This document shows positions 15,597 to 23,767 of a stretch of 39,968 nucleotides of DNA, piece after piece. How positions within the stretch are numbered: position 1 is the first letter of the stretch; each line of letters begins with the position of its first letter. The position numbers and the translations under genes were made by a program. The stretch spans positions 1-39,968 of the forward strand of contig JARIAT010000057.1 in NCBI GenBank assembly GCA_029257715.1, given 5' to 3'. The DNA is from Faecousia sp. (GTDB lineage: Bacteria > Bacillota > Clostridia > Oscillospirales > Oscillospiraceae). Below the pieces are notes generated by a model, which saw only the letters and a list, made by a program, of their open reading frames with translations, made no database searches and was not told the origin of the DNA.

Positions 15597-15625
15597 AGCA
15601 TACCACAGCTTCTGGGGTGTGTCAA
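15597..15625 (-). promoter_or_regulatory. Promoter of the FRG gene
   Basis: On the minus strand TTGACA (15620-15625), 17 bp, TATGCT (15597-15602). A near-consensus sigma-A promoter that gives a leader of about 93 nt. Confidence 0.7.
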
Positions 15626-15744
15626 TCAGGTGCGGCAAATCAGGGGTATGGAAAAGACAGGTGTTTTTGTACATCATCTGAGGGTGGACCGTAGGGGGAA
15701 TCAGGGAGAAAACTGTGAAAATAAGAGATTTTATCGATATTTTA

Positions 15745-15773
15745 TTGACTAAATCAAATTGGGAGTTTATAAT
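15745..15773 (+). promoter_or_regulatory. Promoter of the nahK gene
   Basis: TTGACT (15745-15750), 17 bp, TATAAT (15768-15773). The leader is about 100 nt. GGCCT near 15823 could pair with AGGCC near 15852, but the loop is long. Confidence 0.7.
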
Positions 15774-15878
15774 CAAAAAGTTACTGCGGACAATACTGTA
15801 AAGACGGTATAAAGGCAGGGCCTCGTATGTAAAGTGATTTTTATATTCCGCAGGCCAATAGGAAAGGTAATTATTACT

Positions 15879-16970
15879 ATGGATTTGAAACAGAAACTGG
15901 AACAGGTCAGCAGACTTTTCTGCATTGAAGGAACGTTCCTGGGATACAATACAATTCAGGTCGGAAATGTGAATAAGACCTATGAGGTTCGGTTCCTCAT
16001 GGACAACGGACATGCGAAATCCTTCCTGATTCAGAATGTTAACACCTATGCGTTCCGCCATCCGGTGGAGCTGATGGATAATATCGATAAAGTAACCGAG
16101 CATATCCGCCGGAAGAAACCCGGACAGATTGCCCTCCATTTCCACCATACCGCTGACCGCAAGATCTATGTGGTTGACGGTGAGAATTTCTGGAGAATGA
16201 CAAATTTTATCCCTTCCATCACGCATTCTTCCGTGATGAACTGCAATGTTGTGCGCAATGCAGGCGAGGCATTTGGTGAGTTTCAGATGCAGCTTTCTGA
16301 TTTCGATATTTCTAAGCTGCATGAAACAATTCCGGATTTTCATAATACCCGCAAGCGCTATGCGCAGCTTCAGGCCGCAATTGAAGCGGATCCGATGGGC
16401 AGAGTGAAGCAGGTTCAAAAGGAAATCGATTGGCTGATGCAGGTGCAAGAGGATGCCTGCCGTCTGACTGATATGCAGCAGGCCGGTGAACTGCCCATGC
16501 GTGTTACGCATAACGATACCAAGATCAATAATGTTCTGTTCAATCCTGACGATGATTCTGCCATTGTGGTGGTGGATCTCGATACGGTTATGCCCGGCCT
16601 TGTGGGTCATGACTTCGGAGATGCCATTCGCTTTGCCGCCAATACGGTGCCGGAGGACAGCGAGGAATACGAAAAAGCCGGTGTGGATCTGAATATCTTC
16701 CGTGCGTTTGCGGAGGGATTTCTGCATAAAACGGCAAATACACTGACGAAAACTGAGATCGATACGCTGGCACTGAGCTGCCCGACACTGACAGTGGAGC
16801 TGGCAACCAGATTCCTGGCGGATTATATTCTGGGGGATCCCTACTTTAATATCAAATATCCCGAACATAATCTGGTTCGGACCCATTGCCAGATTGCGCT
16901 GGCAAAGAGTATGTGGGAAAATCTTGGGGAAATGGAGCGGATTGTTCAGGACTGTATCGCCGGCGCCTGA
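15879..16970 (+). CDS. nahK: N-acetylhexosamine 1-kinase
   Basis: A 363-residue kinase of the aminoglycoside phosphotransferase/choline kinase fold that closely follows bifidobacterial NahK (LnpB) over its whole length. It has RVTHNDTKINNVLF with the catalytic loop aspartate, VVDLDTVMPG and HDFGDAIRF for Mg2+, then RFLADYILGDPYF and KYPEHNLVRT near the C-terminus. NahK phosphorylates GlcNAc or GalNAc at C1 with ATP in the cytoplasm. In bifidobacteria it belongs to the lacto-N-biose pathway, with a phosphorylase, GalT and GalE. None of those is here. Instead surface-polymer genes follow, so HexNAc-1-phosphate may feed UDP-HexNAc synthesis. The ATG has GGAAAGG 11 bp upstream, which excludes longer starts. 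Confidence 0.87.
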   Translation: MDLKQKLEQVSRLFCIEGTFLGYNTIQVGNVNKTYEVRFLMDNGHAKSFLIQNVNTYAFRHPVELMDNIDKVTEHIRRKKPGQIALHFHHTADRKIYVVDGENFWRMTNFIPSITHSSVMNCNVVRNAGEAFGEFQMQLSDFDISKLHETIPDFHNTRKRYAQLQAAIEADPMGRVKQVQKEIDWLMQVQEDACRLTDMQQAGELPMRVTHNDTKINNVLFNPDDDSAIVVVDLDTVMPGLVGHDFGDAIRFAANTVPEDSEEYEKAGVDLNIFRAFAEGFLHKTANTLTKTEIDTLALSCPTLTVELATRFLADYILGDPYFNIKYPEHNLVRTHCQIALAKSMWENLGEMERIVQDCIAGA

Positions 16971-17008
16971 TGCACTGATGCGATAAGGACGATTTATGCA
17001 AAATAAAC

Positions 17009-17047
17009 AAAGCGGTGCAAATGTGTCAATTTTGCGCCGCTTTTTTA
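17009..17047 (+). terminator. Terminator of nahK
   Basis: AAAGCGGTGCAAA and TTTTGCGCCGCTTT pair with one or two bulges around a short loop, followed by a T-rich run at 17041-17053. Confidence 0.75.
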
Positions 17048-17093
17048 TTTTTTTGATAGAAATATCTACAAAAAGAAAAGAAATATAAACATC

Positions 17094-17122
17094 TTGTAAC
17101 CAGATGCGAAATGTGATATAAT
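17094..17122 (+). promoter_or_regulatory. Promoter of the polysaccharide dehydratase gene
   Basis: TTGTAA (17094-17099), 17 bp, TATAAT (17117-17122). Confidence 0.65.
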
Positions 17123-17162
17123 TCATTAGATTATAAAAGTCGAATCCCCGGGAAAAATAGAA

Positions 17163-17190
17163 CTACCAGTTTTTTACCGGTAGCTTTTCT
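17163..17190 (+). promoter_or_regulatory. Leader hairpin before the dehydratase gene, possible attenuator
   Basis: CTACC (17163-17167) pairs with GGTAG (17179-17183) around a T-rich loop and is followed by CTTTTCT. It lies between the promoter and the GTG start, so it could reduce read-through. The 5-bp stem is short. Confidence 0.35.
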
Positions 17191-17225
17191 AATTTCCAGG
17201 ACAAAAAATAGGGAAGTGTGTAACT

Positions 17226-19235
17226 GTGAATAAGTTGGACAATCAAAAAAAGGCCAAGCAGGGAAGCAGCGTCAAATGGCAGCTGGCAGCCTATGACGGA
17301 ATCCTGCTGGCCCTTGTCAGTATGGTCATCAATTGGATGCATCCGGGTGATCTGGCGGCTGCACCCGCGGCTGAGCTGGTACCTCAGATTTTGATGGCAC
17401 TTTTTTGTGTGTTGGGAGTACGGATTTTGTTCCGTTCCTACCATCAGATCTGGAGGTATGCAGACACGAGCTGCTATATACAGCTCATTTTGTGCGATGC
17501 AGTGGGCGGTCTGGGATACTACTGCCTTCAGCGCATGATTCTGCCGGTGCCCTTTTCATTCCTTCGAGTGATCTGTACGGTGTGCCTGAATTTGCTGCTG
17601 GCTGTGATGATGCGCCTGGTCTATCAGTATCTGTACGACTGCGCAATCGAAATGCGCACCAGCAATGACTCCATTCGAAAGCTGATTACGCTGCTGACCG
17701 GCCTCAATATGGAGAAAGAGCAGGAGGAGCATCGCATTATGCAGCGTAAAATCAATATTGCGGTGGTTGGTGCCGGCCGTGTGGGTGTTATGCTGGCGGA
17801 AGAGCTGATTAACAATCCAAATGCGTCCTACGTGCCGAGCTGCTTTATTGATGTGGACCAGGGGAAAGTCGGACGCTACATCTATGGGGTTGAGGTGCTT
17901 TCCGAGGAGCAGGCAACGCTGGAGCGTTTGGCAAGCATGAGCGTTCAGGAAATTGTCTTTGCGATTCCCGGTGCAAGTGCCGAAAAGAAAAAACACCTGT
18001 ACGAACTTTATCAGGAAACCGGATGCCGCCTGAAAACGTATGATTTTCCGGTCACCCAATCCATTTCTTCAACAACGGCCAAGAGCAAACGTCAGCTTCG
18101 TTCTTTTGAGCCGCAGGAGCTGCTGTTCCGTGAGGTCAAGGATTTTACCAATCAGCAGACTCGGGATTACTATCAGGGAAAGACTATTATGATTACCGGC
18201 GGCGGTGGCTCCATCGGTTCGGAGCTGTGCCGTCAGATTGCCAAGATGAATCCCAAATGTCTTGTGATTCTGGATGTCTATGAAAACTGCGCCTATGATA
18301 TTCAGCAGGAATTGAAAATTGCCTACGGCGATAAGCTCGATTTGCAGGTTGAAATTCTCTCCGTATGCGATTATGACCAGCTGGAGACAATTTTCCGGAA
18401 GTATCGTCCCGATGTGGTGCTTCATGCGGCGGCCCATAAGCATGTGCCTTTGATGGAGCATAACTGCTGTGAGGCGATCAAAAATAATATTTTCGGCACA
18501 TGGAATGTTGTGGAAATTTCTGAGCGCTATGGTGCCCAGAAATTCATTATGATTTCTACGGACAAGGCGGTTAATCCTACCAATGTGATGGGTGCAACCA
18601 AGCGGATGTGCGAAATGATCGTACAGAGCAAGAAAAGCGGAGATACCAAATTTTCCGCAACAAGATTCGGCAATGTGCTCGGCAGCAGCGGCTCGGTTAT
18701 TCCGCTGTTCCGGCGCCAGATCGAGGGCGGCGGTCCCGTAACGCTGACGGATCGTCGGATTATCCGCTATTTTATGACCATTCCTGAAGCCACACAGCTG
18801 GTTCTAACCTCCGGCGCCATGGCGGAGGACGGGGAGCTGTATGTTCTGGATATGGGCAAGCCTGTTAAGATTCTGGATTTGGCGGAGAATATGATTCGAC
18901 TCTCCGGCTTTGAGCCTTATAAGGATATCGACATTATCGAGACGGGTCTGCGCCCCGGTGAGAAGCTCTATGAGGAACTTCTCATTAAGACGGAAGAGCT
19001 TGACAAAACGGACAACAGCATGATTTTTGTGGAACGTGATCAGCCCATGAGCAGAGAAGAAATTATTGAAAAACTCAGAATTCTGCGGGAGGCTGTGAAG
19101 ACGGAGGATAATGATATTTGCCGGGAGGCGCTGAAGAAGGTGGTCCCCACCTACAAGGCTCCTGATGAAGTCAATGCGTCCGCCAGTAAGGCAGCGGAAA
19201 TGAATAATGTACGTGATGTTCAGCCTGTGGGCTGA
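17226..19235 (+). CDS. FlaA1/CapD/PglF-type membrane NDP-HexNAc 4,6-dehydratase (surface polysaccharide synthesis)
   Basis: A 669-residue protein of the large membrane form of the family. Four N-terminal membrane helices span about 20-145. A first nucleotide-binding fold (VVGAGRVGVMLAEEL) follows near 180, then the catalytic SDR domain with the NAD(P) loop GGGGSIGSEL from about 323. The active site STDKAVNPTNVMGATK begins at S444, with D446 and K447 in place of the tyrosine of normal SDRs and the second lysine about 11 residues on. That is the pattern of PglF-like UDP-GlcNAc 4,6-dehydratases, which make the 4-keto-6-deoxy sugar that becomes QuiNAc, FucNAc or bacillosamine. It starts with GTG. 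No aminotransferase or glycosyltransferase is adjacent. It converges on wecB. Confidence 0.9.
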   Translation: MNKLDNQKKAKQGSSVKWQLAAYDGILLALVSMVINWMHPGDLAAAPAAELVPQILMALFCVLGVRILFRSYHQIWRYADTSCYIQLILCDAVGGLGYYCLQRMILPVPFSFLRVICTVCLNLLLAVMMRLVYQYLYDCAIEMRTSNDSIRKLITLLTGLNMEKEQEEHRIMQRKINIAVVGAGRVGVMLAEELINNPNASYVPSCFIDVDQGKVGRYIYGVEVLSEEQATLERLASMSVQEIVFAIPGASAEKKKHLYELYQETGCRLKTYDFPVTQSISSTTAKSKRQLRSFEPQELLFREVKDFTNQQTRDYYQGKTIMITGGGGSIGSELCRQIAKMNPKCLVILDVYENCAYDIQQELKIAYGDKLDLQVEILSVCDYDQLETIFRKYRPDVVLHAAAHKHVPLMEHNCCEAIKNNIFGTWNVVEISERYGAQKFIMISTDKAVNPTNVMGATKRMCEMIVQSKKSGDTKFSATRFGNVLGSSGSVIPLFRRQIEGGGPVTLTDRRIIRYFMTIPEATQLVLTSGAMAEDGELYVLDMGKPVKILDLAENMIRLSGFEPYKDIDIIETGLRPGEKLYEELLIKTEELDKTDNSMIFVERDQPMSREEIIEKLRILREAVKTEDNDICREALKKVVPTYKAPDEVNASASKAAEMNNVRDVQPVG

Positions 19236-19240
19236 TTCGG

Positions 19241-19273
19241 AAAAACGCAGGAGCAATTAGCTCCTGCGTTTTT
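19241..19273. terminator. Bidirectional terminator between the dehydratase gene and wecB
   Basis: AAAAACGCAGGAGC (19241-19254), loop AATTA, GCTCCTGCGTTTTT (19260-19273). A perfect stem with A and T runs on both sides, suited to two convergent transcripts. Confidence 0.9.
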
Positions 19274-19277
19274 ATCG

Positions 19278-20372
19278 TTATTGTGATTCAAGAATGTCTG
19301 CAATGCGTTTGCAGGCGTTTCCGTCGCCGTAAGGATTTTGGGAGACTTTCCTATGCGAATAGATGGCTTCATCGTCCAGAAGCTCGCTGAAGCTTCGATA
19401 GATCGTATCTTCATCAGTTCCTACGAGACTGAGCGTTCCGGTCTCAATTCCCTCCGGACGTTCGGTGGTGCCGCGCATGACAAGAACCGGCTTTCCAAGG
19501 GCCGTTGCTTCTTCCTGAATTCCGCCGGAATCGGTCAGAATCAGACAGCTTCTGGCTATAAAATTGTGAAAATCCAGAACCTCAAGGGGTTCAATGATAT
19601 GAATTCGGCTATTTCCACCGAGAATCTCCTGAGCAGTGCTTCGGATCAATGGGTTCATATGGATGGGGTAAACAGCCTTGACATCCGAATGCTCGTCTAG
19701 AACTCGGCGGATGGCACGGAACATGTGAACCATGGGAGCACCGAGATTTTCTCGCCGGTGAGCGGTAATCAGAATCAATCGGCTGTCGCTGGCCCATTGC
19801 AGTTGCGGATGGATGTAATTCTCTTGAATCGTGGTTTTGAGGGCATCAATTACCGTGTTTCCCGTTACATAGATCGATTGGGGATCTTTTCCCTCTTTGA
19901 TGAGGTTTTGTCTGGCCAATTCCGTGGGGGCAAAATGATATCGGCTGATAATACTCACAGCCTGGCGATTAAACTCCTCCGGATAGGGAGAATGGATATT
20001 GTAAGTCCGAAGACCGGCCTCTACATGACCCACGGGAATGTGAAGATAATAACAGGCGAGTGCTGCAGCAAAGGTGGTGGAGGTATCTCCGTGAACCAAT
20101 ACCACATGAGGCTTTTCGGTTTCCAGCACCTTTCGAATCCGGAGTAAAATACTTGAGGTTATATCAAACAGAGTCTGAGATTCTTTCATAATTGCGAGAT
20201 CATAGTCCGGCTCTACCTGAAAGGCACGAAGCACCTGATGCAGCATCTGCCGGTGCTGACCGGTTACGCAAACAATGGTCTGAATGGAGGGCCTGGTCTT
20301 CAGCTCATTGACCAGGGGGCACATTTTGATGGCTTCCGGTCTTGTGCCGAAGACCAGCATAACTTTCTTCAT
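19278..20372 (-). CDS. wecB: UDP-N-acetylglucosamine 2-epimerase (non-hydrolysing)
   Basis: A 364-residue epimerase of usual length (about 370) that interconverts UDP-GlcNAc and UDP-ManNAc in the cytoplasm. Typical stretches are VFGTRPEAIKMCPLV at the N-terminus, HGDTSTTFAAALA, VGHVEAGLRT, PYPEEFNRQ, the ITAHRRENLG motif, LTDSGGIQEEA with the UDP-binding serine and glutamates, and GTTERPEG. It lies 36 bp after tagD on the same strand and so belongs to one transcript. UDP-ManNAc and CDP-glycerol are the two precursors of the linkage unit of wall teichoic acid, which makes a wall polymer the likely product. Confidence 0.95.
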   Translation of the reverse strand: MKKVMLVFGTRPEAIKMCPLVNELKTRPSIQTIVCVTGQHRQMLHQVLRAFQVEPDYDLAIMKESQTLFDITSSILLRIRKVLETEKPHVVLVHGDTSTTFAAALACYYLHIPVGHVEAGLRTYNIHSPYPEEFNRQAVSIISRYHFAPTELARQNLIKEGKDPQSIYVTGNTVIDALKTTIQENYIHPQLQWASDSRLILITAHRRENLGAPMVHMFRAIRRVLDEHSDVKAVYPIHMNPLIRSTAQEILGGNSRIHIIEPLEVLDFHNFIARSCLILTDSGGIQEEATALGKPVLVMRGTTERPEGIETGTLSLVGTDEDTIYRSFSELLDDEAIYSHRKVSQNPYGDGNACKRIADILESQ

Positions 20373-20408
20373 GAGACAGTGTCCTTCCTGATGGAATGGA
20401 GACGGAAA

Positions 20409-20804
20409 TTATTTGTGGGATTTCAGCTCCTGCCTGATTTGCGTGGAGGAGATTTCGGGGGTGCGGGGCAGATAAATGACCTCACAATAGTCCTTTAGAA
20501 AATCGAATTTTCCCGTCCAGTCATCGCCCATTACAAAGGTATCCACCTGAAAGTGCTTGATGTCGGAGAGCTTCTGCTCCCATCGCTGCTCGGGAATGAC
20601 CAGATCCACATAGCGGATGGCTTCCACGAGGCTCTTGCGCTGTTCATAGCTGAAATAGGCTTTTTTGTGTTTCTGATTTTCGTTAAACGCATCCGTGGAC
20701 AGTGCGACGATCAGATAATCTCCATACTGCCTGGCACGGCGCAGAAGATTGATATGACCATAGTGAAGCAGATCAAAGGTACCATAGGTAATCACTTTCT
20801 TCAT
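20409..20804 (-). CDS. tagD: Glycerol-3-phosphate cytidylyltransferase
   Basis: A 131-residue nucleotidyltransferase of TagD size. It has YGTFDLLHYGHINLL with the HxGH motif at residues 14-17, the family GDDW at the end of the core, and RTPEISSTQI in place of the usual RTxGISTT. It makes CDP-glycerol from CTP and glycerol-3-phosphate in the cytoplasm, for teichoic acid or other glycerol-phosphate-decorated polymers. AGGAAGGA lies upstream of the ATG. A promoter (TTGCCT-N17-TAAACT on the minus strand near 20885-20910) and a small GGTCC/GGACC leader stem precede it. The polymerase genes (TagB/TagF) are not in this window. Confidence 0.93.
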   Translation of the reverse strand: MKKVITYGTFDLLHYGHINLLRRARQYGDYLIVALSTDAFNENQKHKKAYFSYEQRKSLVEAIRYVDLVIPEQRWEQKLSDIKHFQVDTFVMGDDWTGKFDFLKDYCEVIYLPRTPEISSTQIRQELKSHK

Positions 20805-20942
20805 AAATACGAATCCTTCCTATTGAATCGGTCCGTTCAGGACCCGTCGGGAAAACTGATAGCTGCAACACCGATTGATTACAGTTTAGCATAGTTGCCG
20901 GGGAAAGGCAACAAACATTGCAGTGGGAGAAAAACACAAAAC

Positions 20943-20968
20943 AGGGAGCTGCCGATGGGCAGCTCCCT
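20943..20968 (-). terminator. Terminator of the unknown membrane-anchored protein gene
   Basis: AGGGAGCTGCC (20943-20953), a 4-nt loop, GGCAGCTCCCT (20958-20968). On the minus strand GTTTTGTGTTTTT follows. Confidence 0.85.
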
Positions 20969-20973
20969 GAAAA

Positions 20974-21708
20974 TTATTGCAGATTGGTTCCGGCAAGAAG
21001 GATATTCCAGAACTCCTCACAGGCTTTGGCATACTCTGGATCGGTTTCCGGATTTATATAGCGGCGGCCGACAAAAAGATTTTCTAGTAAGGTCTGGTTT
21101 TCAATAGGCTGTGACGCGGCCAAAACTGGGTCAGAGAGGGTGCCTAAATCCATTTCTGCGAGCACAGGGAAGTCTTTCCAGGGAAGATACATGGGTACAG
21201 AAGAATCCGGTGTTTCCTCCGGAAGGCTTCCGTCAAGACGACACAGGGCATGAGAATCCGACTGGAATCGTTCGGGATCCAGCATCAGAAATAGGAAGCT
21301 GTCGTGGGATTGCAGATCAACACTCAGACGTGTTTGAGCGGCAACATTCATGGCAGGGTCTACGGGAATTGGATTTTCGGCATCCGGAGAGCCATAGAGG
21401 GCATATTCGTTGAAGGTGACAATGACTTTGCCGTCTCCGTTGGCGTCCGGTGCAAGTTCTTTGAAGGACTGCTCCAGATGCTCGGCAGTATCGCTCGGGA
21501 GCACACATCCGATGTATCCGATTTGAAAGTCCGGCTGATTGGTTCGGTTGAGCCAGATGGAATGGCCAAGGTCGATCAGCATGGCAATGGCGACCACAGC
21601 GGCAACCACATACCACTTATTATAATACCACCAGTTTACCCATTTCTTTTTGAAACCGGGGTTAGAATCATCGTTTTTATGAAGATTGTACCAGTCATCA
21701 CGAAGCAT
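20974..21708 (-). CDS. Unrecognised single-pass membrane-anchored protein
   Basis: A 244-residue protein I do not recognise. The charged N-terminus (MLRDDWYNLHKND, then FKKKWVNWWYYNKW) precedes one membrane helix at about residues 33-52. The remaining 190 residues should face outside and are acidic. They include a DANGDGKV stretch near residues 88-95, which resembles an EF-hand-like calcium loop. A type II anchor without a signal peptidase site is likely. The gene is monocistronic, with a promoter at about 21768-21800 (TTTACA-N17-TATAAT on the minus strand) and a good terminator. It sits between tagD-wecB and the LCP gene, so a role in envelope polymer handling is possible, but only by position. 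Confidence 0.6.
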   Translation of the reverse strand: MLRDDWYNLHKNDDSNPGFKKKWVNWWYYNKWYVVAAVVAIAMLIDLGHSIWLNRTNQPDFQIGYIGCVLPSDTAEHLEQSFKELAPDANGDGKVIVTFNEYALYGSPDAENPIPVDPAMNVAAQTRLSVDLQSHDSFLFLMLDPERFQSDSHALCRLDGSLPEETPDSSVPMYLPWKDFPVLAEMDLGTLSDPVLAASQPIENQTLLENLFVGRRYINPETDPEYAKACEEFWNILLAGTNLQ

Positions 21709-21838
21709 AAGTCTATGAACCCACTTTCTTGAATCGAAAAAGTTCTTCTAATTTTGAAGATGTAATCTATTATAGTGTGGAAAAGAGGGAATGTAAAGAC
21801 GAAAAAGCGTGGTCGTGATCTGAAGGAATGGGAAAAGA

Positions 21839-21871
21839 AAAACACCTGTCAATACTGTTGACAGGTGTTTT
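21839..21871 (-). terminator. Terminator of the LCP gene
   Basis: AAAACACCTGTCAA (21839-21852), loop TACTG, TTGACAGGTGTTTT (21858-21871). A perfect 14-bp stem. The minus strand continues into TTTTCTTTTCC. Confidence 0.85.
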
Positions 21872-21883
21872 CATAATTTCAGA

Positions 21884-23530
21884 TTACTGCTTGGGGGCGA
21901 GATCCTGCTCTGTCAGGATTTCGTCGTTCATGACCCGGTCGATCAGTTTCGTAGCTTTCTGAACGTCCTCCTTGTTGGGATACATGACATAAGCATGTAC
22001 ACCCATAGCGGCAGGAATATCGGAGCCGCCGGTGCCTGTAACGGCAAAGGACTGGACATTCCACTTTGCCATATCATCAATCTGCATCTTGATGAGCTGA
22101 GACAGGCGCTCACTGGGCATCGTGGTGACAAACATACCCTGAAGGCTGTCGAGAATGTCAGAGTAGTTCGTGATGATGGTTCCGGATGCCAGCTTGTCAA
22201 TGACGGCCTTGATGACCTGCATCTGGTGCAGACCACGGGCGTTATCGCCGGCAGCATAGTCATAGCGGTCGCGGGCAAACTCCAATGCAGTGGCACCGTC
22301 CATGTGGTTATCACCGGGCTTCAGGAAGACACCGTCGTCAATATCAGAGTGAATATTGATGCCGCCAATGCTGTTAATCAGTGTCTCAAAGCCAGTAAAG
22401 TTGATCTGTGCAGTATAGGCGATTTCCTGATCGTAAAGCTGGCTCAGGGCCTTGGCGGAGTTTTCGGTGCCGTTCAGACCACAGTGGGTCAGCTTGTCGT
22501 TCTTATTTTGATAGGCAGGGTTGGGGATGAAGTAGTCACGAGGGGTGTTAATCAGCAGAACCTGCTTGGTTTCCGGGTTCACGGCAGCAATGATATTCAC
22601 GTCACTGCGGCTCTTGTAGCCGACGAGGGTATTGCTGCGGGTATCGGAACCGCTGAGGTAGACGAGGAAAGGCTCGTGCAGTGCCTCATTCGGGGTTTCT
22701 GTGGGTTTTGTTTCGGGAGGGAGGGTTGTGGGTTCCGGAGCGCTCAGGATAGAGTGATGATAAAGCATCTTTGTTTTGGTCTCAAAATCCTCATATCCTT
22801 CTGCGGTGCTCATCAGATCAAGATACGCTTCGTTCAGGATAATACCCTGAACTTCACCGTTATAAAGTCCGTCAATCATGGCAAAGACTGTCGGGTAGCT
22901 GCGTGTAAGGACGGGGGTTCCCCACATATCCTTCAAGGCATCCACAGTTTTTCCGGTGTTTTCTGCATCATAAGCATCCGTAACGGCAAAGGTATATTTG
23001 GAGGCGTTCTTGATGTCTGCAACGGGATCATCAGCCTTGACAAAAATTCCTACATAAGCACTGACGGTGCTGGGAACCTGTGTAATCACTTCAAAAGTGT
23101 GGTCGAGCTTTCCGACAACACGACCGCCGAATACACAACCGAGAGAAATCAGCATAGCAAGAAAATAGGCTGTAATTCTTCTGCCGATACATTTTGATTT
23201 CTGGTGACGGCCGACTTTGGGGAACATCATAATACCCAGTGCGATTGTAAAGACGGCGGCAACAATGGCGAGCACCCCGAGAATCTTCATCGGAAGCACG
23301 GCCAGATGCCACAGCCGGTAGAAGGCCCAGCCTTCACAGACACCAAGAATCAAAAAGAAGACTGCGGAAATGCTGTTCCATAATTTTTTGTGCATGCCTC
23401 TTTTCTTTTTTCGAGGCGGCTGAGAAGGAAATCCGTTCTCATGATTCATGGAGGCACCGGAACCGCGCGCTGCATTGGAACTCTGCGCGGCTCTGGAGTT
23501 ATTTGTTGGAGTTGAATTCTGTTTTTTCAT
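21884..23530 (-). CDS. LytR-CpsA-Psr (LCP) family wall polymer ligase
   Basis: A 548-residue membrane protein. A basic, low-complexity cytoplasmic tail (residues 1-48) is followed by three membrane helices at about 50-70, 78-102 and 118-138. An extracellular segment with a proline/threonine linker (PEPTTLPPETKPTETP) leads to the LCP domain from about residue 290. LCP marks are LSGSDTRSN, SDVNIIAAVNPETKQVLLIN with TPRDYFIP, and the arginine-rich ALEFARDRYDYAAGDNARG that binds lipid pyrophosphate. LCP enzymes move polymers from undecaprenyl pyrophosphate to peptidoglycan. The 130-residue segment before the LCP domain resembles accessory domains of LCP proteins with three helices. The nearby tagD-wecB and dehydratase genes suggest the polymer it attaches. 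Confidence 0.9.
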   Translation of the reverse strand: MKKQNSTPTNNSRAAQSSNAARGSGASMNHENGFPSQPPRKKKRGMHKKLWNSISAVFFLILGVCEGWAFYRLWHLAVLPMKILGVLAIVAAVFTIALGIMMFPKVGRHQKSKCIGRRITAYFLAMLISLGCVFGGRVVGKLDHTFEVITQVPSTVSAYVGIFVKADDPVADIKNASKYTFAVTDAYDAENTGKTVDALKDMWGTPVLTRSYPTVFAMIDGLYNGEVQGIILNEAYLDLMSTAEGYEDFETKTKMLYHHSILSAPEPTTLPPETKPTETPNEALHEPFLVYLSGSDTRSNTLVGYKSRSDVNIIAAVNPETKQVLLINTPRDYFIPNPAYQNKNDKLTHCGLNGTENSAKALSQLYDQEIAYTAQINFTGFETLINSIGGINIHSDIDDGVFLKPGDNHMDGATALEFARDRYDYAAGDNARGLHQMQVIKAVIDKLASGTIITNYSDILDSLQGMFVTTMPSERLSQLIKMQIDDMAKWNVQSFAVTGTGGSDIPAAMGVHAYVMYPNKEDVQKATKLIDRVMNDEILTEQDLAPKQ

Positions 23531-23767
23531 AATTTATCGCCTGATTCCTTTGTTTGTCTCTGATGAGATGGAAAAGAAAATCCATCGTAACGAAAAAATG
23601 CATAGGTATCATAGCACGCATAACCGTACAAATCAAGTTTTTTTCGTAATTAAGATATGAAAATCGTTTCAAACTATACATTTTAACTTCAAATGATGAT
23701 GAAATTCAATTTTCCTGCATAAAAGGAGCGCCGGACAGAATCATCCGGCGCCAAAGCGAAAGTCAGT
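23531..23767. promoter_or_regulatory. LCP promoter and ThiF-like gene terminator
   Basis: On the minus strand TTGATT-N17-TATGAT (about 23607-23637) is a candidate promoter for the LCP gene. GCGCCGGA (23728-23735) with TCCGGCGC (23744-23751), followed by CCTTTT on the minus strand, ends the ThiF-like gene. Confidence 0.6.

Noticed and set aside
15498..17126. Long upstream extension of the FRG reading frame, giving 820 residues
   Set aside because: It runs antisense to nahK and its promoter and lacks any domain. AAGGAGGT before the ATG at 15497 and the FRG domain position fix the real start.
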